A DNA stretch of 64,000 bases. It comes from Psychrobacter fulvigenes. Lineage in GTDB: Bacteria; Pseudomonadota; Gammaproteobacteria; Pseudomonadales; Moraxellaceae. The translations under genes and the position numbers were made by a program. The stretch covers positions 2,542,001-2,606,000 of the forward strand of contig NZ_CAJGZP010000001.1 in the NCBI RefSeq assembly GCF_904846155.1. Reading direction: 5' to 3'. The notes beneath the pieces were generated by a model, which ran no database searches, was not told the DNA's origin, and saw nothing but the letters and a program-made list of their open reading frames with translations. Positions 18,193 to 28,998 of the stretch are shown one piece after another. The first letter of the stretch is position 1; each line of letters begins with the position of its first letter.

Positions 18193-21100
18193 TTAGATCT
18201 CCTGCGTGTTGGTCGGCGCGGCAGTCGCGCGGTTAGAGGTAGCCTCACCTTCTAAGACTGAATCATCAGCCATAGCACCTGTCATGCTGACCGGCGCATC
18301 AACCTTGCGTACTGAGGCTGGCATTGACGGATGAATAATACTCACCTGACCAACTGGATAGCCAATACAGCCCTCCGCTAAATAATATACTACTTGCACT
18401 GGCAACGTGATTTGCTGATTATCGATCTCGATAGCCAAATAATCACCCTCACTCACACCCCAGTCTTTAGCATCGTCAATACCAACACGCCAAGTAGCAA
18501 CCGGCAGCTGTGCGGCGACGATTGGGCTACGTGACGCCATGATTGAACTGGCATAGATATTATAAATAGGAACCAGCTTAGCTTGTCCTTTCTCGATATC
18601 AGTCGTCGCGGTAGACAAAGTCTCTGGCGCCACATACTGACGCAGTGTCAAACGCTCTAACTGATCAAATAAGCGTATCCCAGGATCGCCACCTTTTAGG
18701 CCACCCCCAACTTTGTCTTGATATTTATTCCACGCTTGCGGTGAGTTCCAGCCCGCTGCATTGGCGAATGGAATCATTGAGCCTTTGGCTTGTTTGCCGC
18801 TATAACCTTCCATCGAAAAGGTCAAACCTGTGTCCAAATCTTTTGGTTGCATCGGCTCGTGGACAGATATCGGTGCGCGCATCGCCGTACGACCCGAATA
18901 ACGACGAGGCTGACGGGCAATCTTGAGACCAGTAATGCGATAATCAGCATCAGGAGCAGCACCCTTGATAGCAGCAAGCTTAGGATGAGTCGCTACCAAA
19001 GCATTGATGACATCATCAAGCTGTGTCCAGTCGACATCACGACCCTCTATGCTGCTGTGAACTGCATGCAACCAACGCCAACCTTCTTTGATACTACTAA
19101 GCGGATGGTAATATTCGTTATCATAAACTTGGAAGAATCGCTGAGCTCGGCCTTCAGCAGATATCAATGTGCCATCTGCTTCTGCAAAGCTGGCAGCCGG
19201 CAGGACGATATCGACATCTTTATGCCAATCCAGTAGCTGATGATCCAAGGCGATGACGGTTTTATCTACCAATAGCTGAGTCAACTTGTGACCATCAATG
19301 GCATCTGTCAGCTGGTTTTCAGCGACAATTACCACATCAAAATCAGTGGCAAGCAATTCTTCGACTGATTGACCGCCAAGCAAGCAGACGCCTATGCTAT
19401 TAGCCTCAGGAACCGTTAAATAGATACCCGCTTGCGCATAGTAGTTTTCATTAACTGTTTTTAGCTCAAGGCTGTCTTCTCTTAGCTCTTGACTGTCCGC
19501 AGGCTCGCGCTCTACATCATCTTGCGCATCTTTATTGGTACCCGTTTCAGGCTTAGCTGGTTTGGCTGATAGCTCTTTATCTTCTTCAGGCTGATCATTA
19601 GCAGACTGCGCTTGCGCTTTTACTTTGGCATTGTGCGCGTCTACTTGCTGCTGTTCCGTTGCTTTAATAGCTGCACGTTTTTGCGTGAGTACTTGAGTAA
19701 TTTGCGCGGCTGCCTCTATCATGGCGGTTGATGACAAACTGCTGCCCGATACAATCAACGGCTTATCAGCTTGCACCAAATCATAAGCGATTTGCTGAGC
19801 CAACGCTTGCATAGCATCCGTATTAGCATTGACATCAGCATCTGATTGCTCGGCTGATTGTGGTTCTGCTACTTCTGCTAAATCATCAGCAAGTTTGGTA
19901 ATCTCATCAGCCACTTTAAAACCAAGCATCGTGATGTCTTCTGGTGTGGCGACCACGCTGACTTTGCTGATATCTTCTAGTTTGGTTTGAGCAACGTCGA
20001 TGACATAGACTGGGCTCAAGGCATCTTGAGCAATACGTTTGACAGGCTCTGCAAGCCACGGCTGAGTTTGGAGCGCCGCCGCCATTTTCAGGCCTTCATT
20101 TTTTGCCGATTGGCGCACTGATAGTGCCAAGCGTGGTGAGGTTTGGGTAATGTCTTCACCCAATATCAGCACTGCATCATGGCTTTCAACATCAGTCATA
20201 CCAGGGTTATAGATACCTTCAGTGCTCAGCACTTCGATGCATTTATTGACCAGTGCTTGCTGCTGGTGATTGAGACCTGTTGAGAAGTTATCAAAGCCAA
20301 CGAGGTTTTTTAGGGCAAAGTTGGTTTCCAAACTGGCACGTGGAGAGCCAATACCAATGACCTTCTTATCTTTTATACGTTTGATGGTCTCATCAAGTGC
20401 ATAGTCAATATTAATTTTGACGTGTTTTTCATTGATACGCTCAAGCGCTTGGGTTGGGCGATCAGCGCGATTGACATAGCCGTAACCAAAGCGACCACGG
20501 TCACATAGGAAGTAACGGTTTACTTCGCCGTTATAGCGGTTCTCGATACGGCGCAATTCACCATAGCGCTCACCCGGTGAGATGTTACAACCAGCCGAAC
20601 AGCCATGACAGATGCTAGGCGCATATTGCATGTCCCATTTACGGTTGTAACGCTCAGAGTGGGTTTGGTCAGTAAAAACCCCAGTTGGACATACTTCGGT
20701 TAAGTTGCCTGAAAACTCACTTTCAAGCTGACCGTCTTTATCACGACCGAAATACACGCGGTTATTGGAGGCGTAAACCCCCAAGTCTTCGCCGCCTGCA
20801 TAGTCTTTATAAAAACGTACGCAGCGATAGCAGGCGATACAGCGGTTCATCTCATGAGCGATAAAAGGCCCAAGCTCTTGGTTATGATGCGTGCGTTTGG
20901 TAAAGCGATAGCGACGACGGCTATGGCCTGACATATAGGTCATGTCTTGTAAGTGACAGTGCCCACCCTCTTCACAGGTTGGACAATCGTGCGGGTGGTT
21001 GGTCATAAGGAGCTCAACCATCGACTTACGAAACGCTTTTGCTTCATCGTCAGTAACAGATATGTACATATCATCGTCGGGAGCGACCATACAAGACATC

Positions 21101-21300
21101 ACCAGACGTCCGCGACCTGCTTCCATATCATCGAAATTTTGATACTGCTTGACCGCACACTGACGGCAAGAACCGACTGAACCTAAAGCTGGATGATAAC
21201 AAAAATACGGCACATCAATGCCGAGTGATAAACATGCCTGCAGCAAGTTATCAGCGCTATCTACCTCGACAGTGGTTCCATCAATATGTATGACTGCCAT
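18193..21300 (-). CDS. nuoG: NADH-quinone oxidoreductase subunit G
   Basis: 1035 aa, the largest peripheral subunit of complex I and an iron-sulfur wire. N-terminal [2Fe-2S] ligands are Cys34, Cys45, Cys48 and Cys70; then come [14 protein letters not shown] (N5), [10 protein letters not shown] (N4) and CHGCSAGC (N7). The remainder is a molybdopterin-oxidoreductase-like fold. It exceeds E. coli NuoG (about 908 aa), largely through a charged, Gln/Glu/Lys-rich insertion at about residues 550-615, which looks like a flexible surface loop. An AGGAGAG ribosome site precedes the ATG. Confidence 0.95.
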   Translation of the reverse strand: MAVIHIDGTTVEVDSADNLLQACLSLGIDVPYFCYHPALGSVGSCRQCAVKQYQNFDDMEAGRGRLVMSCMVAPDDDMYISVTDDEAKAFRKSMVELLMTNHPHDCPTCEEGGHCHLQDMTYMSGHSRRRYRFTKRTHHNQELGPFIAHEMNRCIACYRCVRFYKDYAGGEDLGVYASNNRVYFGRDKDGQLESEFSGNLTEVCPTGVFTDQTHSERYNRKWDMQYAPSICHGCSAGCNISPGERYGELRRIENRYNGEVNRYFLCDRGRFGYGYVNRADRPTQALERINEKHVKINIDYALDETIKRIKDKKVIGIGSPRASLETNFALKNLVGFDNFSTGLNHQQQALVNKCIEVLSTEGIYNPGMTDVESHDAVLILGEDITQTSPRLALSVRQSAKNEGLKMAAALQTQPWLAEPVKRIAQDALSPVYVIDVAQTKLEDISKVSVVATPEDITMLGFKVADEITKLADDLAEVAEPQSAEQSDADVNANTDAMQALAQQIAYDLVQADKPLIVSGSSLSSTAMIEAAAQITQVLTQKRAAIKATEQQQVDAHNAKVKAQAQSANDQPEEDKELSAKPAKPETGTNKDAQDDVEREPADSQELREDSLELKTVNENYYAQAGIYLTVPEANSIGVCLLGGQSVEELLATDFDVVIVAENQLTDAIDGHKLTQLLVDKTVIALDHQLLDWHKDVDIVLPAASFAEADGTLISAEGRAQRFFQVYDNEYYHPLSSIKEGWRWLHAVHSSIEGRDVDWTQLDDVINALVATHPKLAAIKGAAPDADYRITGLKIARQPRRYSGRTAMRAPISVHEPMQPKDLDTGLTFSMEGYSGKQAKGSMIPFANAAGWNSPQAWNKYQDKVGGGLKGGDPGIRLFDQLERLTLRQYVAPETLSTATTDIEKGQAKLVPIYNIYASSIMASRSPIVAAQLPVATWRVGIDDAKDWGVSEGDYLAIEIDNQQITLPVQVVYYLAEGCIGYPVGQVSIIHPSMPASVRKVDAPVSMTGAMADDSVLEGEATSNRATAAPTNTQEI

Positions 21301-21309
21301 GCCGCTCTC

Positions 21310-22733
21310 CTATTTCACTTCTGGCTGTTGATTGGCTGCAGCATCAATGACATCTACGCCAACCGCCTGCGCGATTTTTTGATCAAACTCAGGACGGAAG
21401 TATTTTATCGCACTCATCAGTGGTTCCATCGCACCTGGAGCATGCGCACAAAAGGTTTTGCCAATCCACAAGTCGCGCGTGAGTCCCTCTAACTTCTCAA
21501 CATCGCCTATTTGCCCCTCGCCATCATTAATGGCGGTCAGCAGTTTGACACCCCAAGGTAGGCCGTCACGACATGGTGTACAAAAGCCGCATGATTCACG
21601 CTGAAAGAAGATCTCAAGATTGCGCAATAACGGCACCATATCTTGCTCTTCATCGACGACCATGATCAAACCTGTACCCATACGGCTACCGGCTTTTTGA
21701 ATGGTATCAAAATCCATGACAACGTCTAAATGATCAGCCGTCAAAAAGTCCGTTGATGCGCCGCCGGGTAGCCAAGCTTTGAGGGTACGGCCATCAATCA
21801 TACCACCAGCGAAATCCTCAATGATTTCGCGAGCGGTATAACCAAATGGCAATTCCCACAATCCAGGATCATTGACCAAGCCTGAGCAACCAAATAGCTT
21901 AGTGCCTGGCGTTTCACTATTGCCTTTTATTTGCGCTAGCGACTGATACCATTCCACGCCGTTGTTTAGGATGGCTGGCATGTTACATAAGGTCTCAACG
22001 TTGTTGACGACCGTTGGGCGACCCCATGCCCCAGAAACTTGTGGAAATGGTGGTTTGGTACGAGGATTGGCGCGGCGACCTTCCAAGCAGTTAATCAGCG
22101 CCGTCTCTTCACCGCAAATATAGCGTCCAGCGCCCGTATGCACATGTAGATGAAAGCTAAAGTCTGAACCCAGAATGTTGTCGCCCATTAGATTATTGGC
22201 CAGACATTCTTCAATGGCTGCGACCAAGCGCTGGGCGGCTAAAATATATTCACCGCGAATAAAGATATAACCATCGGTGGCACCAATGGCATGGGCAGTG
22301 ATCAGCATACCTTCGATCAACTGAAAAGGCAGACGCTCCATGAGCAAACGGTCTTTAAAAGTACCTGGCTCCATCTCGTCGGCATTACAGATGAGGTAGC
22401 GCGGCAGACCATCAGGAGGAATCATAAACGACCACTTTAGGCCTGCGTAAAACCTGCACCGCCACGACCTCTGACGTTGGCCGCTTTAATCATATTTTGT
22501 ACGTCTATGGCAGGCTTGTCTAACGCCGTCTTCAAACCTGCAAAACCATTTAAAGACTCATAGGTCGCTAAGTCCAATATGGCATCGTGGTGTGCAAGCC
22601 GCCATGTCAGCGGTCTTGTCTCACTGGTAGCCGTGGCTTTATCACCATAGACAGGAATACGTTGATCATTGAGTTGGCTGGGTGCTTTACCTTGACCACG
22701 ACGAGCAATCTGCTCAGAAACTGTTAATCTCAT
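21310..22733 (-). pseudogene. nuoF: NADH-quinone oxidoreductase subunit F, one-base frameshift
   Basis: NuoF binds NADH and FMN and holds cluster N3. The gene appears as two frames: 22437-22733 (98 aa, ending [10 protein letters not shown] then TAA) and 21310-22425 (371 aa from MIPPDGLPR). Adding one C in the minus-strand run GCCTAA gives GCC CTA AAG TGG, restoring A-L-K-W across the junction, the sequence expected after GRGGAGF in NuoF. All else is intact: [51 protein letters not shown] and KTFCAHAPG. The start overlaps nuoE by 4 nt, with GGAG upstream. The change lies at a GG/GGG run (22440-22441), so an assembly error is as likely as a real mutation. The downstream genes are undamaged. Confidence 0.93.
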
Positions 22734-23239
22734 GCGTATAGCTCCAATAACTGGGCGACTTCATCAGGCTGGACAGGGCCATAGGTATCTTCATCAATCA
22801 GTACCGCAGGGCCTTTGTCACAGTTACCTAAGCAGCAAATCGGCAGCAACGTAAAGCGACCATCTACTGTCGTCTGGCCATACTCGATACCTAATTGTGA
22901 GCGTATCTCAGCAGACAGCGCCTCATAGCCAGTCAAATAACACGCCACTGAATCACAAATCAAAATCACATGGCGGCCGACAGGTTGGCGGTAAATACGG
23001 TTAAAGAAAGTTGCGACCCCGTCGATATCAGTGACTGGAATATCTAGGATATTAGCAATCGCATTTACCTGTGCGTCATCAACCCAGCCATTGCGCTTTT
23101 GCACGATCTTTAGCGCATCTAATGAGGCTGCGCGCGCATGTGGATAATGCTGTACAAACTCATCAATGGCTGCAATTTCAGCAGCGGTCAAGATGCTTGC
23201 TACATCTACTTTTGGCGCTTTATCGGAAACAATCTTCAT
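22730..23239 (-). CDS. nuoE: NADH-quinone oxidoreductase subunit E ([2Fe-2S])
   Basis: About 169 aa, thioredoxin-like subunit carrying cluster N1a near the FMN. Ligands: Cys95 and Cys100 (CDSVAC) and Cys136 with Cys140 (CCLGNC region). An N-terminal helical bundle precedes (DEFVQHYP, DALKIVQKRNGW, GVATFFNRIYRQPVG). The frame can be read from a GTG at 23260, but MKIVSDK at 23239 is the first ATG and matches family length (166 aa in E. coli). Overlaps nuoF by 4 nt. Confidence 0.95.
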   Translation of the reverse strand: MKIVSDKAPKVDVASILTAAEIAAIDEFVQHYPHARAASLDALKIVQKRNGWVDDAQVNAIANILDIPVTDIDGVATFFNRIYRQPVGRHVILICDSVACYLTGYEALSAEIRSQLGIEYGQTTVDGRFTLLPICCLGNCDKGPAVLIDEDTYGPVQPDEVAQLLELYA

Positions 23240-23369
23240 AATCTTTTTTTCTTTCCTCACTCATCACGTAGTCATGCTTGGCGCTGATCGCGCAGTGACT
23301 ACGATTTGGTGTGCCAGTTGGCGCTCACATTTACATGAGCTTTCTTAAGCTTTGATAATGACAGCCGCT

Positions 23370-25145
23370 TTAACGATCACAGTCTGCCATCACAATATCA
23401 ATCGACGCCAAATACATAATGGCATCAGAGACCAGCGAGCCATTAATTACCGACGGCATCTGCTGCAGATGCGCGAATGTCGGCGTACGAATACGCGTAC
23501 GATAACTCATCGTGGCGCGATCTGAGGTAATGTAATAGCTATTGATACCTTTAGTAGCCTCTACCATCGTTGAGCATTCACCCGCTGGCATCACAGGACC
23601 CCAAGACACGGATATAAAGTGATTGATTAGGGTTTCAATGTCATTTAAAGTACGGTCTTTTGGTGGCGGTACTGCTAGTGGGTGATCGGCTTTATAAGGG
23701 CCTTGCGGCATATTATCCATACACTGACGGATGATACGCATGGATTGGCGTATTTCCTCAATCTTGATCATACAGCGATCATAAGCATCGCCATTGTAGC
23801 CGACAGGTACTTCAAAGTCGTAGTTTTCATAGCCCATATATGGACGCGCTTTACGTAAATCAAAATCAACACCTGTAGCACGTAAGCCTGCACCCGTCAC
23901 GCCCCAAGCTAATGCTTGCTTGGCATTATACTGCGCAACGCCTTGGCTACGACCCTTCAGCACACTGTTCTGCAGAGCTGCTTTGACATATTCATCCAAG
24001 CGCTTTGGCATCCAGTCCAAAAACTCACGTACCAGACGTTGCCAGCCACGTGGTAAGTCATGCGCTGTACCGCCAATACGAAACCAAGCTGGATGCATGC
24101 GATAACCAGTCACGGCTTCGATGACGTCATAAGCTTTTTGGCGGTCGGTAAACATATAGAATACTGGCGTCATACCCCCAGCATCTTGGATAAAGGTACC
24201 GACGTATAGCAGGTTGTTGGTAATACGGAAAAACTCACTCATCATCACGCGAATAGTTTCAGCACGCGGTGGAATGGTAATTCCCGCCAGCTTTTCGACC
24301 GACATGATATATGGTAGCTCATTCATCACACCGCCAAGATAATCAATCCGGTCGGTATAAGGAATATAAGAATGCCATGTTTGACGCTCAGCCATCTTTT
24401 CGGCGCCGCGGTGGTGATAACCAATATCTGGAATACAGTCAATGACCTCTTCGCCATCAAGCTGTAAAACCAATCTAAAAGCACCATGAGCTGAAGGATG
24501 GTTGGGACCAATGTTCAAAAACATAAAGTCTTCATCACGCCCTGAGCGCTTCATACCCCACTCTTCGGGGACAAAGCGCAAGTTTTCTTGCTCGTATTGT
24601 TGTTTGGCAGTATTCAAAAAATACGGGGTAAACTCAGTCGCGCGCGCGTGATACTCCTTGCGCAGTGGATGACCTTCCCAGTATTTAGGCAGTAGGATAC
24701 GCGTCAGATGCGGATGACCGTCAAAGACAATCCCAAACATATCCCACACTTCGCGCTCATACCAGTTGGCATTTGGCCACACTTTGGTCGCACTGGGGAT
24801 ATTGAGATCTTCTTCGCTCAGCGCAACTTTGATACGTACATCGCTATTACGCTCAAGAGACATTAAGTGATAGAACACCGTAAAGTCACTGGCTGGCAGA
24901 CCCGCGCGATGTTGACGCAAGCGCTCATCCATCGCCGACAAGTCATATAGCATGACATAAGGCTTTGGCAACGTGCGCAAGAACAACAAAATATCCAACA
25001 GGTCAGCACGCGCAACCCAAACAGTCGGAATCTCATCGACGGTCTGCTGCACGACAAACTTGCCAGCATACTTGTGTTCCAGCTCTCTGATGACTGCTGG
25101 TACGGGTTTGATCTTAGGATCTTTGTTTTCGACTACCGTGACCAT
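23370..25145 (-). CDS. nuoCD: NADH-quinone oxidoreductase fused subunits C/D
   Basis: 591 aa fusion, as in E. coli (600 aa). Residues 1-190 form NuoC (30-kDa type; [27 protein letters not shown] is the signature). After a linker around VPEEWG, residues 210-591 form NuoD (49-kDa type; [22 protein letters not shown], and the tail ending MADCDR). NuoD builds the quinone site with NuoB and NuoH. AAGGA lies about 12 nt before the ATG. The 130-bp gap to nuoE and the 83-bp gap to nuoB are the largest inside the operon's first half. Confidence 0.97.
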   Translation of the reverse strand: MVTVVENKDPKIKPVPAVIRELEHKYAGKFVVQQTVDEIPTVWVARADLLDILLFLRTLPKPYVMLYDLSAMDERLRQHRAGLPASDFTVFYHLMSLERNSDVRIKVALSEEDLNIPSATKVWPNANWYEREVWDMFGIVFDGHPHLTRILLPKYWEGHPLRKEYHARATEFTPYFLNTAKQQYEQENLRFVPEEWGMKRSGRDEDFMFLNIGPNHPSAHGAFRLVLQLDGEEVIDCIPDIGYHHRGAEKMAERQTWHSYIPYTDRIDYLGGVMNELPYIMSVEKLAGITIPPRAETIRVMMSEFFRITNNLLYVGTFIQDAGGMTPVFYMFTDRQKAYDVIEAVTGYRMHPAWFRIGGTAHDLPRGWQRLVREFLDWMPKRLDEYVKAALQNSVLKGRSQGVAQYNAKQALAWGVTGAGLRATGVDFDLRKARPYMGYENYDFEVPVGYNGDAYDRCMIKIEEIRQSMRIIRQCMDNMPQGPYKADHPLAVPPPKDRTLNDIETLINHFISVSWGPVMPAGECSTMVEATKGINSYYITSDRATMSYRTRIRTPTFAHLQQMPSVINGSLVSDAIMYLASIDIVMADCDR

Positions 25146-25228
25146 GAATGATGTATTCCTTCATTAATCATAACTAAACTGAGATAGAGGCTCTAATCTA
25201 CTGACGAAATAATACTTATCAATAAAAA

Positions 25229-25897
25229 CTAAATACTATCTGGGCTACGCAAGTTTTTTACCGCGATACGATCTGCTTGCTTACGGTCACGCTCAGGCGT
25301 CATCTGTGGCTGATAGACGCCTTGATCATTGACGTGAATCCCTAGTGGACGACGCTCTTTGGTGATGGACTCTTGCAACAACATCAACCCTTGAATAAGC
25401 GCTTCTGGACGCGGCGGACAGCCAGGCACATACACATCTACTGGAATGATTTTATCTACGCCTTGTACCACAGAATAAATATCGTACATACCACCAGAGT
25501 TGGCGCAAGCACCCATAGATATGACCCATTTTGGCTCAAGCATTTGCTCATACAGACGCTGAATCACAGGCGCCATTTTGACAAAGCAAGTCCCTGCTAC
25601 GATCATCACATCCGCCTGACGCGGCGACGCTCGAATCACTTCTGCACCGAAACGCGATAAATCGTGTACCGCTGTCAAGGTCGTCGCATACTCAACGTAG
25701 CAACAAGAAGTACCAAAGTTAAATGGCCATAAAGAGTGCTTGCGACCCCAGTTAGCCGTCGAATGTACAAGGTCTTCGAGACGACCCATAAAGACGTTTT
25801 TATTGACTTCATCTTCTAGCGGATCATTAACAGTTTGGCGAGTCTGTGCAGGATACTGATCTGCATCAGGATTGGCTTTGGTTATTGTGTACTTCAT
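25229..25897 (-). CDS. nuoB: NADH-quinone oxidoreductase subunit B (cluster N2)
   Basis: 222 aa. The four ligands of terminal cluster N2 are Cys65-Cys66 (GTSCCYVEY), Cys131 (MGACANSGG) and Cys160 ([12 protein letters not shown]), at the spacing seen in E. coli. N2 hands electrons to quinone. The longest frame begins at a TTG (25906), but the ATG at 25897 has AAAGG about 9 nt upstream and is preferred. Located between nuoA (about 93 nt) and nuoCD. Confidence 0.96.
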   Translation of the reverse strand: MKYTITKANPDADQYPAQTRQTVNDPLEDEVNKNVFMGRLEDLVHSTANWGRKHSLWPFNFGTSCCYVEYATTLTAVHDLSRFGAEVIRASPRQADVMIVAGTCFVKMAPVIQRLYEQMLEPKWVISMGACANSGGMYDIYSVVQGVDKIIPVDVYVPGCPPRPEALIQGLMLLQESITKERRPLGIHVNDQGVYQPQMTPERDRKQADRIAVKNLRSPDSI

Positions 25898-25990
25898 AAC
25901 ATACAACCTTTAAATTAAGCGCAGCGTAGCGACCATGTTTTCAATAATTTACGTAGCATACGACAATAAAACTTATCAGTATATTGCGTG

Positions 25991-26614
25991 CTAACTTTCT
26001 TTATTGTCATGATGCGCAGACGCAGAGAAATCCACAGAAGTAATATTGCCCGTGGTATTAATATGATCAATATTTTTTAGATGACGGCGGTTCTCTTCAA
26101 TACTATTTGAGACATTAATTTGCCCTGAAGACTGTGCTGGCACCTTCCCAGTAGGATCTACCATTAGCTCTTCCACACCATCGAACTTGGTAATGTCTGC
26201 CAAATTAAAACCGATAGGAGCCGTTTTTAGACGGGGCTTTTTGCGTAGCTTGTCAGCAGGCGACCAATTCATCGCACCTAAGCTAAGCTCGTATATCAAG
26301 CCAATAATCAAGATGCCAATAAATATCGTAGCCGCTGCAAATCCAAGCCAACTGGCCTCGCGAACTGAGACCGCATAAGCATATAAATACAAGGCTTCTA
26401 AATCGAAGATAACAAAAAAGATAGCCACCAAATAGAATTTTGCAGACAAACGAATACGGGCATTGCCAGCTCCGACAACACCCGCTTCAAATATCTCTTC
26501 TTTTTGTAAGCCATGAGAGCGTCCGCCGAGTAAGCGCGGGACGACCAGCATAAATACAACCAAGCCGATAGCGGCTAAAATAAAAGCTACTGCTGACCAA
26601 TCAAAGGCAGACAT
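25991..26614 (-). CDS. nuoA: NADH-quinone oxidoreductase subunit A
   Basis: 207 aa, three-helix membrane subunit of complex I and first gene of the operon. The hallmark loop YLVAIFFVIFDLEALYLYAY carries the conserved acidic residues of the second helix. Helices at about 8-28, 65-88 and 93-118. The last 80 residues are a soluble tail rich in Asn, Ser and His (ENRRHLKNIDHINTTGNI), longer than in E. coli (147 aa). GGAG lies 11 nt before the ATG. The long upstream region without genes presumably contains the nuo promoter. Confidence 0.95.
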   Translation of the reverse strand: MSAFDWSAVAFILAAIGLVVFMLVVPRLLGGRSHGLQKEEIFEAGVVGAGNARIRLSAKFYLVAIFFVIFDLEALYLYAYAVSVREASWLGFAAATIFIGILIIGLIYELSLGAMNWSPADKLRKKPRLKTAPIGFNLADITKFDGVEELMVDPTGKVPAQSSGQINVSNSIEENRRHLKNIDHINTTGNITSVDFSASAHHDNKES

Positions 26615-26764
26615 GATAATACGTGCTCCTCACCCAATCGAGTGTCATAAGTAGTGCAAGACATAATGATTTAAAAAATATTTTAAAACATGATGGCATC
26701 ACAATACCTGACGCAGACGAAAACACAGATCGACTGTGCTGGTAATGGCCAATTATCAAGATTA

Positions 26765-26809
26765 TTGACAAGAGTATTGTTGACAAGAACACTACTGACA
26801 ACATAGTAA
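26765..26809. repeat. Three 15-bp direct repeats upstream of nuoA
   Basis: TTGACAAGAGTATTG, TTGACAAGAACACTA and CTGACAACATAGTAA start at 26765, 26780 and 26795, in exact 15-bp register, about 150 bp upstream of nuoA. Such arrays can be regulator-binding sites; no regulator is identified. Confidence 0.45.
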
Positions 26810-27041
26810 GACGGCACCAACCGTAACGAATATCTAAGGCGCAAGCTATGTAGGTGGTCATCAACCTAGTCATGACAGCTATTGTTACTCTAAATAAATC
26901 ATAGCAATAGCGCCAATAGACACATGACGTTAATCTTATACACCCAATTATTAACTATGGTTGGTTAATAGTAGCTGACGCAGATAAGGGCTGGTCGTCG
27001 AACCTATCTGACTAAAATGCTGACTGAAACGTAAGACAAAC

Positions 27042-27085
27042 TTATTAAATCAATATCATACGTACACATTTAATTGATTTAATAA
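27042..27085. repeat. 13-bp perfect inverted repeat
   Basis: TTATTAAATCAAT (27042-27054) and ATTGATTTAATAA (27073-27085) are exact complements with an 18-bp spacer that contains TACGTA. No T-run follows, so it is not a clear terminator; an operator or cruciform is possible. Confidence 0.5.
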
Positions 27086-27349
27086 CTCATTGCACGTAGT
27101 CAATAATAGCGTGACAACTGGCATAAACTGTTTGCCTACTATACGCCTATAGATAGTCAAAATCCAGTTTGTTACTGCATTGAATGGTCATTTTATATGC
27201 TACAAAGTATGTATTTTTTGACATAAAGTTTACTACACCTCAAATGAGTGATGACTTTGCAAGCAAATACACCAAACCATTATCTGTTATCCAACAGTCT
27301 CACACATTACTTTTATCGGTAAACAGAGCCTAACATTATGATTTTATAA

Positions 27350-27386
27350 TAAAAAAGGACAAACCACATGATGGCTTGTCCTTTTG
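27350..27386 (-). terminator. Terminator of lolA
   Basis: AAAAGGACAA (27353-27362) pairs with TTGTCCTTTT (27376-27385), extended by CC/GG inside. On the minus strand the stem runs into a T-rich stretch. It begins 23 bp after the lolA stop. Confidence 0.82.
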
Positions 27387-27408
27387 GTTTTTATTAAGTT
27401 ATAAGAAA

Positions 27409-28098
27409 TTACTGATCAATCACATCAACACCTTGTGGCGGTGTAAATTTAAACTGACTACTGCTGATACTTGGGTTCATCTTAATACCGCTAAACTTGA
27501 TAGAAGTGGTCTGACCTAGCGTATCGTTCAATACCATCATCACAGGTTTGCCACCGTTAAAGCTCATAGATAGACTTTTAAAGCTAGCATCGCCTGATTT
27601 AGGGTAAAGCACATAGTAGTTTTTGTTGGCATAAGGCTGAGTAATCTTAAAGTTTTTATCGATTTTGCTAGGATCACCTGATAAAAGTAGCGCTGGAGTA
27701 TTACCTACCTGCGTGTCCACCCCTTGTTTGGTTGCTTGCTCCAAATCTTTGTCATATATCCACATTGAATTGCCATTCGCAACAATCAACTGCTCAGACG
27801 GTGATTTGGTCTCCCAGCGGAAGTTATTTGGACGCTGCACACTCATCGAGCCTTTAAAGGTACCACTACTAGCGCCCTTAGTCGTTTGAGTAAAGTTGGC
27901 CGTCATACTTTTGGTATTCGTCAGCAGCTTATTCAAACGCTTAGCAGCAACCAAGTTATCAGCAGGAGCAGCTGTTGCTGATTGCGTCAATGCCATCATG
28001 GGTGCAGCCACACCCAAACTGGTCATCAGTACGCCTGCTAACGCACCACTCATTATTTTTTGCTTTACGGTCATTGTGTTCTTAGTAGATAAAGTCAT
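27409..28098 (-). CDS. lolA: Outer-membrane lipoprotein carrier protein LolA
   Basis: About 229 aa periplasmic chaperone that takes lipoproteins from LolCDE to LolB. Cleavable signal peptide (residues 10-45, hydrophobic LAGVLMTSLGVAAPMMAL then SATAAPAD). The mature part has the LolA pattern: LNKLLTNTKSMTANFTQTTK, GSMSVQRPNNFRWETKSPSEQ, IVANGNSMWIYDKDLEQATK. The frame can be extended to an ATG at 28122, but the ATG at 28098 has AGAGGA 6 nt upstream and is preferred. Monocistronic, with its own terminator. Confidence 0.93.
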   Translation of the reverse strand: MTLSTKNTMTVKQKIMSGALAGVLMTSLGVAAPMMALTQSATAAPADNLVAAKRLNKLLTNTKSMTANFTQTTKGASSGTFKGSMSVQRPNNFRWETKSPSEQLIVANGNSMWIYDKDLEQATKQGVDTQVGNTPALLLSGDPSKIDKNFKITQPYANKNYYVLYPKSGDASFKSLSMSFNGGKPVMMVLNDTLGQTTSIKFSGIKMNPSISSSQFKFTPPQGVDVIDQ

Positions 28099-28533
28099 CG
28101 TTGTTCCTCTAATAATAGTCATAAAATGTCGTTCAGTGAATGGTCAGGTTAGATCATCGCGCTATTGTTGTGTTCATCTGGTGCACAGTTCAAACTCCGT
28201 GCATGGTGAGTTATCGCGATACATTAACAGACTCTCTCTATCGAGCTAATCATTGATTCTAACCTTAAACCTTTGGTTCTAAACCCTAGCTCTAAAATTT
28301 AGTCATGCAGTGCTTATTTATTAAAAGTGCTTATTTTACATGTTAATAAAATAGCGCTGCCAACCAATGACCACAGTGTGCCAGTTTTTTTATTACGCGC
28401 CTAGTCATGAATTGCAATCAATACTACACCTGCCATACGCGCTTGTAACGCATACCGTTACACCAGTTTTTTTGATCATATTTTGCACTTTGCTAAAACG
28501 TGTTGAACATCCAACGACTCAGAATCAGGCACA
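28099..28533. other. Intergenic region upstream of lolA
   Basis: No gene seen. It contains two copies of AGTGCTTATTT 17 bp apart (28309-28319 and 28326-28336) of unknown meaning, and ends at the terminator downstream of rpmA. The lolA promoter must lie here but is not obvious. Confidence 0.4.
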
Positions 28534-28569
28534 AAAAATCCCTACTGCCAAATAGCAATAGGGATTTTT
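28534..28569. terminator. Terminator downstream of rpmA
   Basis: AAAAATCCCTA (28534-28544) pairs with TAGGGATTTTT (28559-28569). A on one side and T on the other make it usable in both directions; on the minus strand it ends the rplU-rpmA transcript. Confidence 0.82.
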
Positions 28570-28635
28570 GTATGTTTCAAGCTGTCTTACTTTATATAAT
28601 ATAAATTATAACATAAGACAAATTGAGAGCGAAAA

Positions 28636-28893
28636 CTACTCGCTTTCAACCATCACATAGCGGCGGTTAAATTTACCTTTGGTCGTAAACTTCACTACAC
28701 CGTCATTAAGTGCAAATAAAGTATGATCACGACCCATGCCAACGCCTTCGCCTGCGTGGAATTCTGTACCACGTTGACGAACGATGATGTTACCAGCGAC
28801 AATGGCTTGACCGCCAAAGATTTTTACGCCGAGCATTTTTGGGTTTGAATCACGACCGTTACGTGTCGAGCCGGCAGCTTTTTTATGTGCCAT
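28636..28893 (-). CDS. rpmA: 50S ribosomal protein L27
   Basis: 85 aa, L27, which reaches toward the peptidyl-transferase centre. It starts [20 protein letters not shown], the expected N-terminus without a cleavable extension, and contains [22 protein letters not shown]. Strong AAGGAG ribosome site before the ATG. Second gene of the classic rplU-rpmA unit, 105 nt after rplU. Confidence 0.98.
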   Translation of the reverse strand: MAHKKAAGSTRNGRDSNPKMLGVKIFGGQAIVAGNIIVRQRGTEFHAGEGVGMGRDHTLFALNDGVVKFTTKGKFNRRYVMVESE

Positions 28894-28998
28894 GAGAAAA
28901 TCTCCTTGTTAATGTGACTTATCGCTATGGCGATAACTCTTGAGCTTTTAGTGCGCTATTGTGTATGAGTAGCTAAAAGTTAACAGCTACGCTAATAA

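Larger units (their letters stand above)
26615..27350. other. Long non-coding region upstream of nuoA with direct and inverted repeats
   Basis: 735 bp with no credible gene, between the start of nuoA and the terminator of lolA. It holds three 15-bp-spaced direct repeats of TTGACAAG type (26765, 26780, 26795) and a 13-bp inverted repeat at 27042-27085. It should contain the nuo promoter (minus strand), but I could not pick a convincing -35/-10 pair. Confidence 0.6.

Noticed and set aside
18192..18248. N-terminal extension of nuoH
   Set aside because: It would overlap nuoG by 56 nt with an Arg-rich leader. The ATG at 18191 has an ideal ribosome site and the family N-terminus.
18790..19236. 148-codon frame antisense to nuoG
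   Set aside because: A shadow of a well-supported coding sequence with no independent signals.
22430..22450. Programmed ribosomal frameshifting in nuoF
   Set aside because: No slippery heptamer, downstream pseudoknot or upstream stimulatory ribosome site is visible. A one-base sequencing or mutational deletion is simpler.
26601..26873. Open frame of 90 codons upstream of nuoA on the minus strand
   Set aside because: It overlaps the nuoA start in another frame, has no ribosome site and a composition unlike the neighbouring genes.
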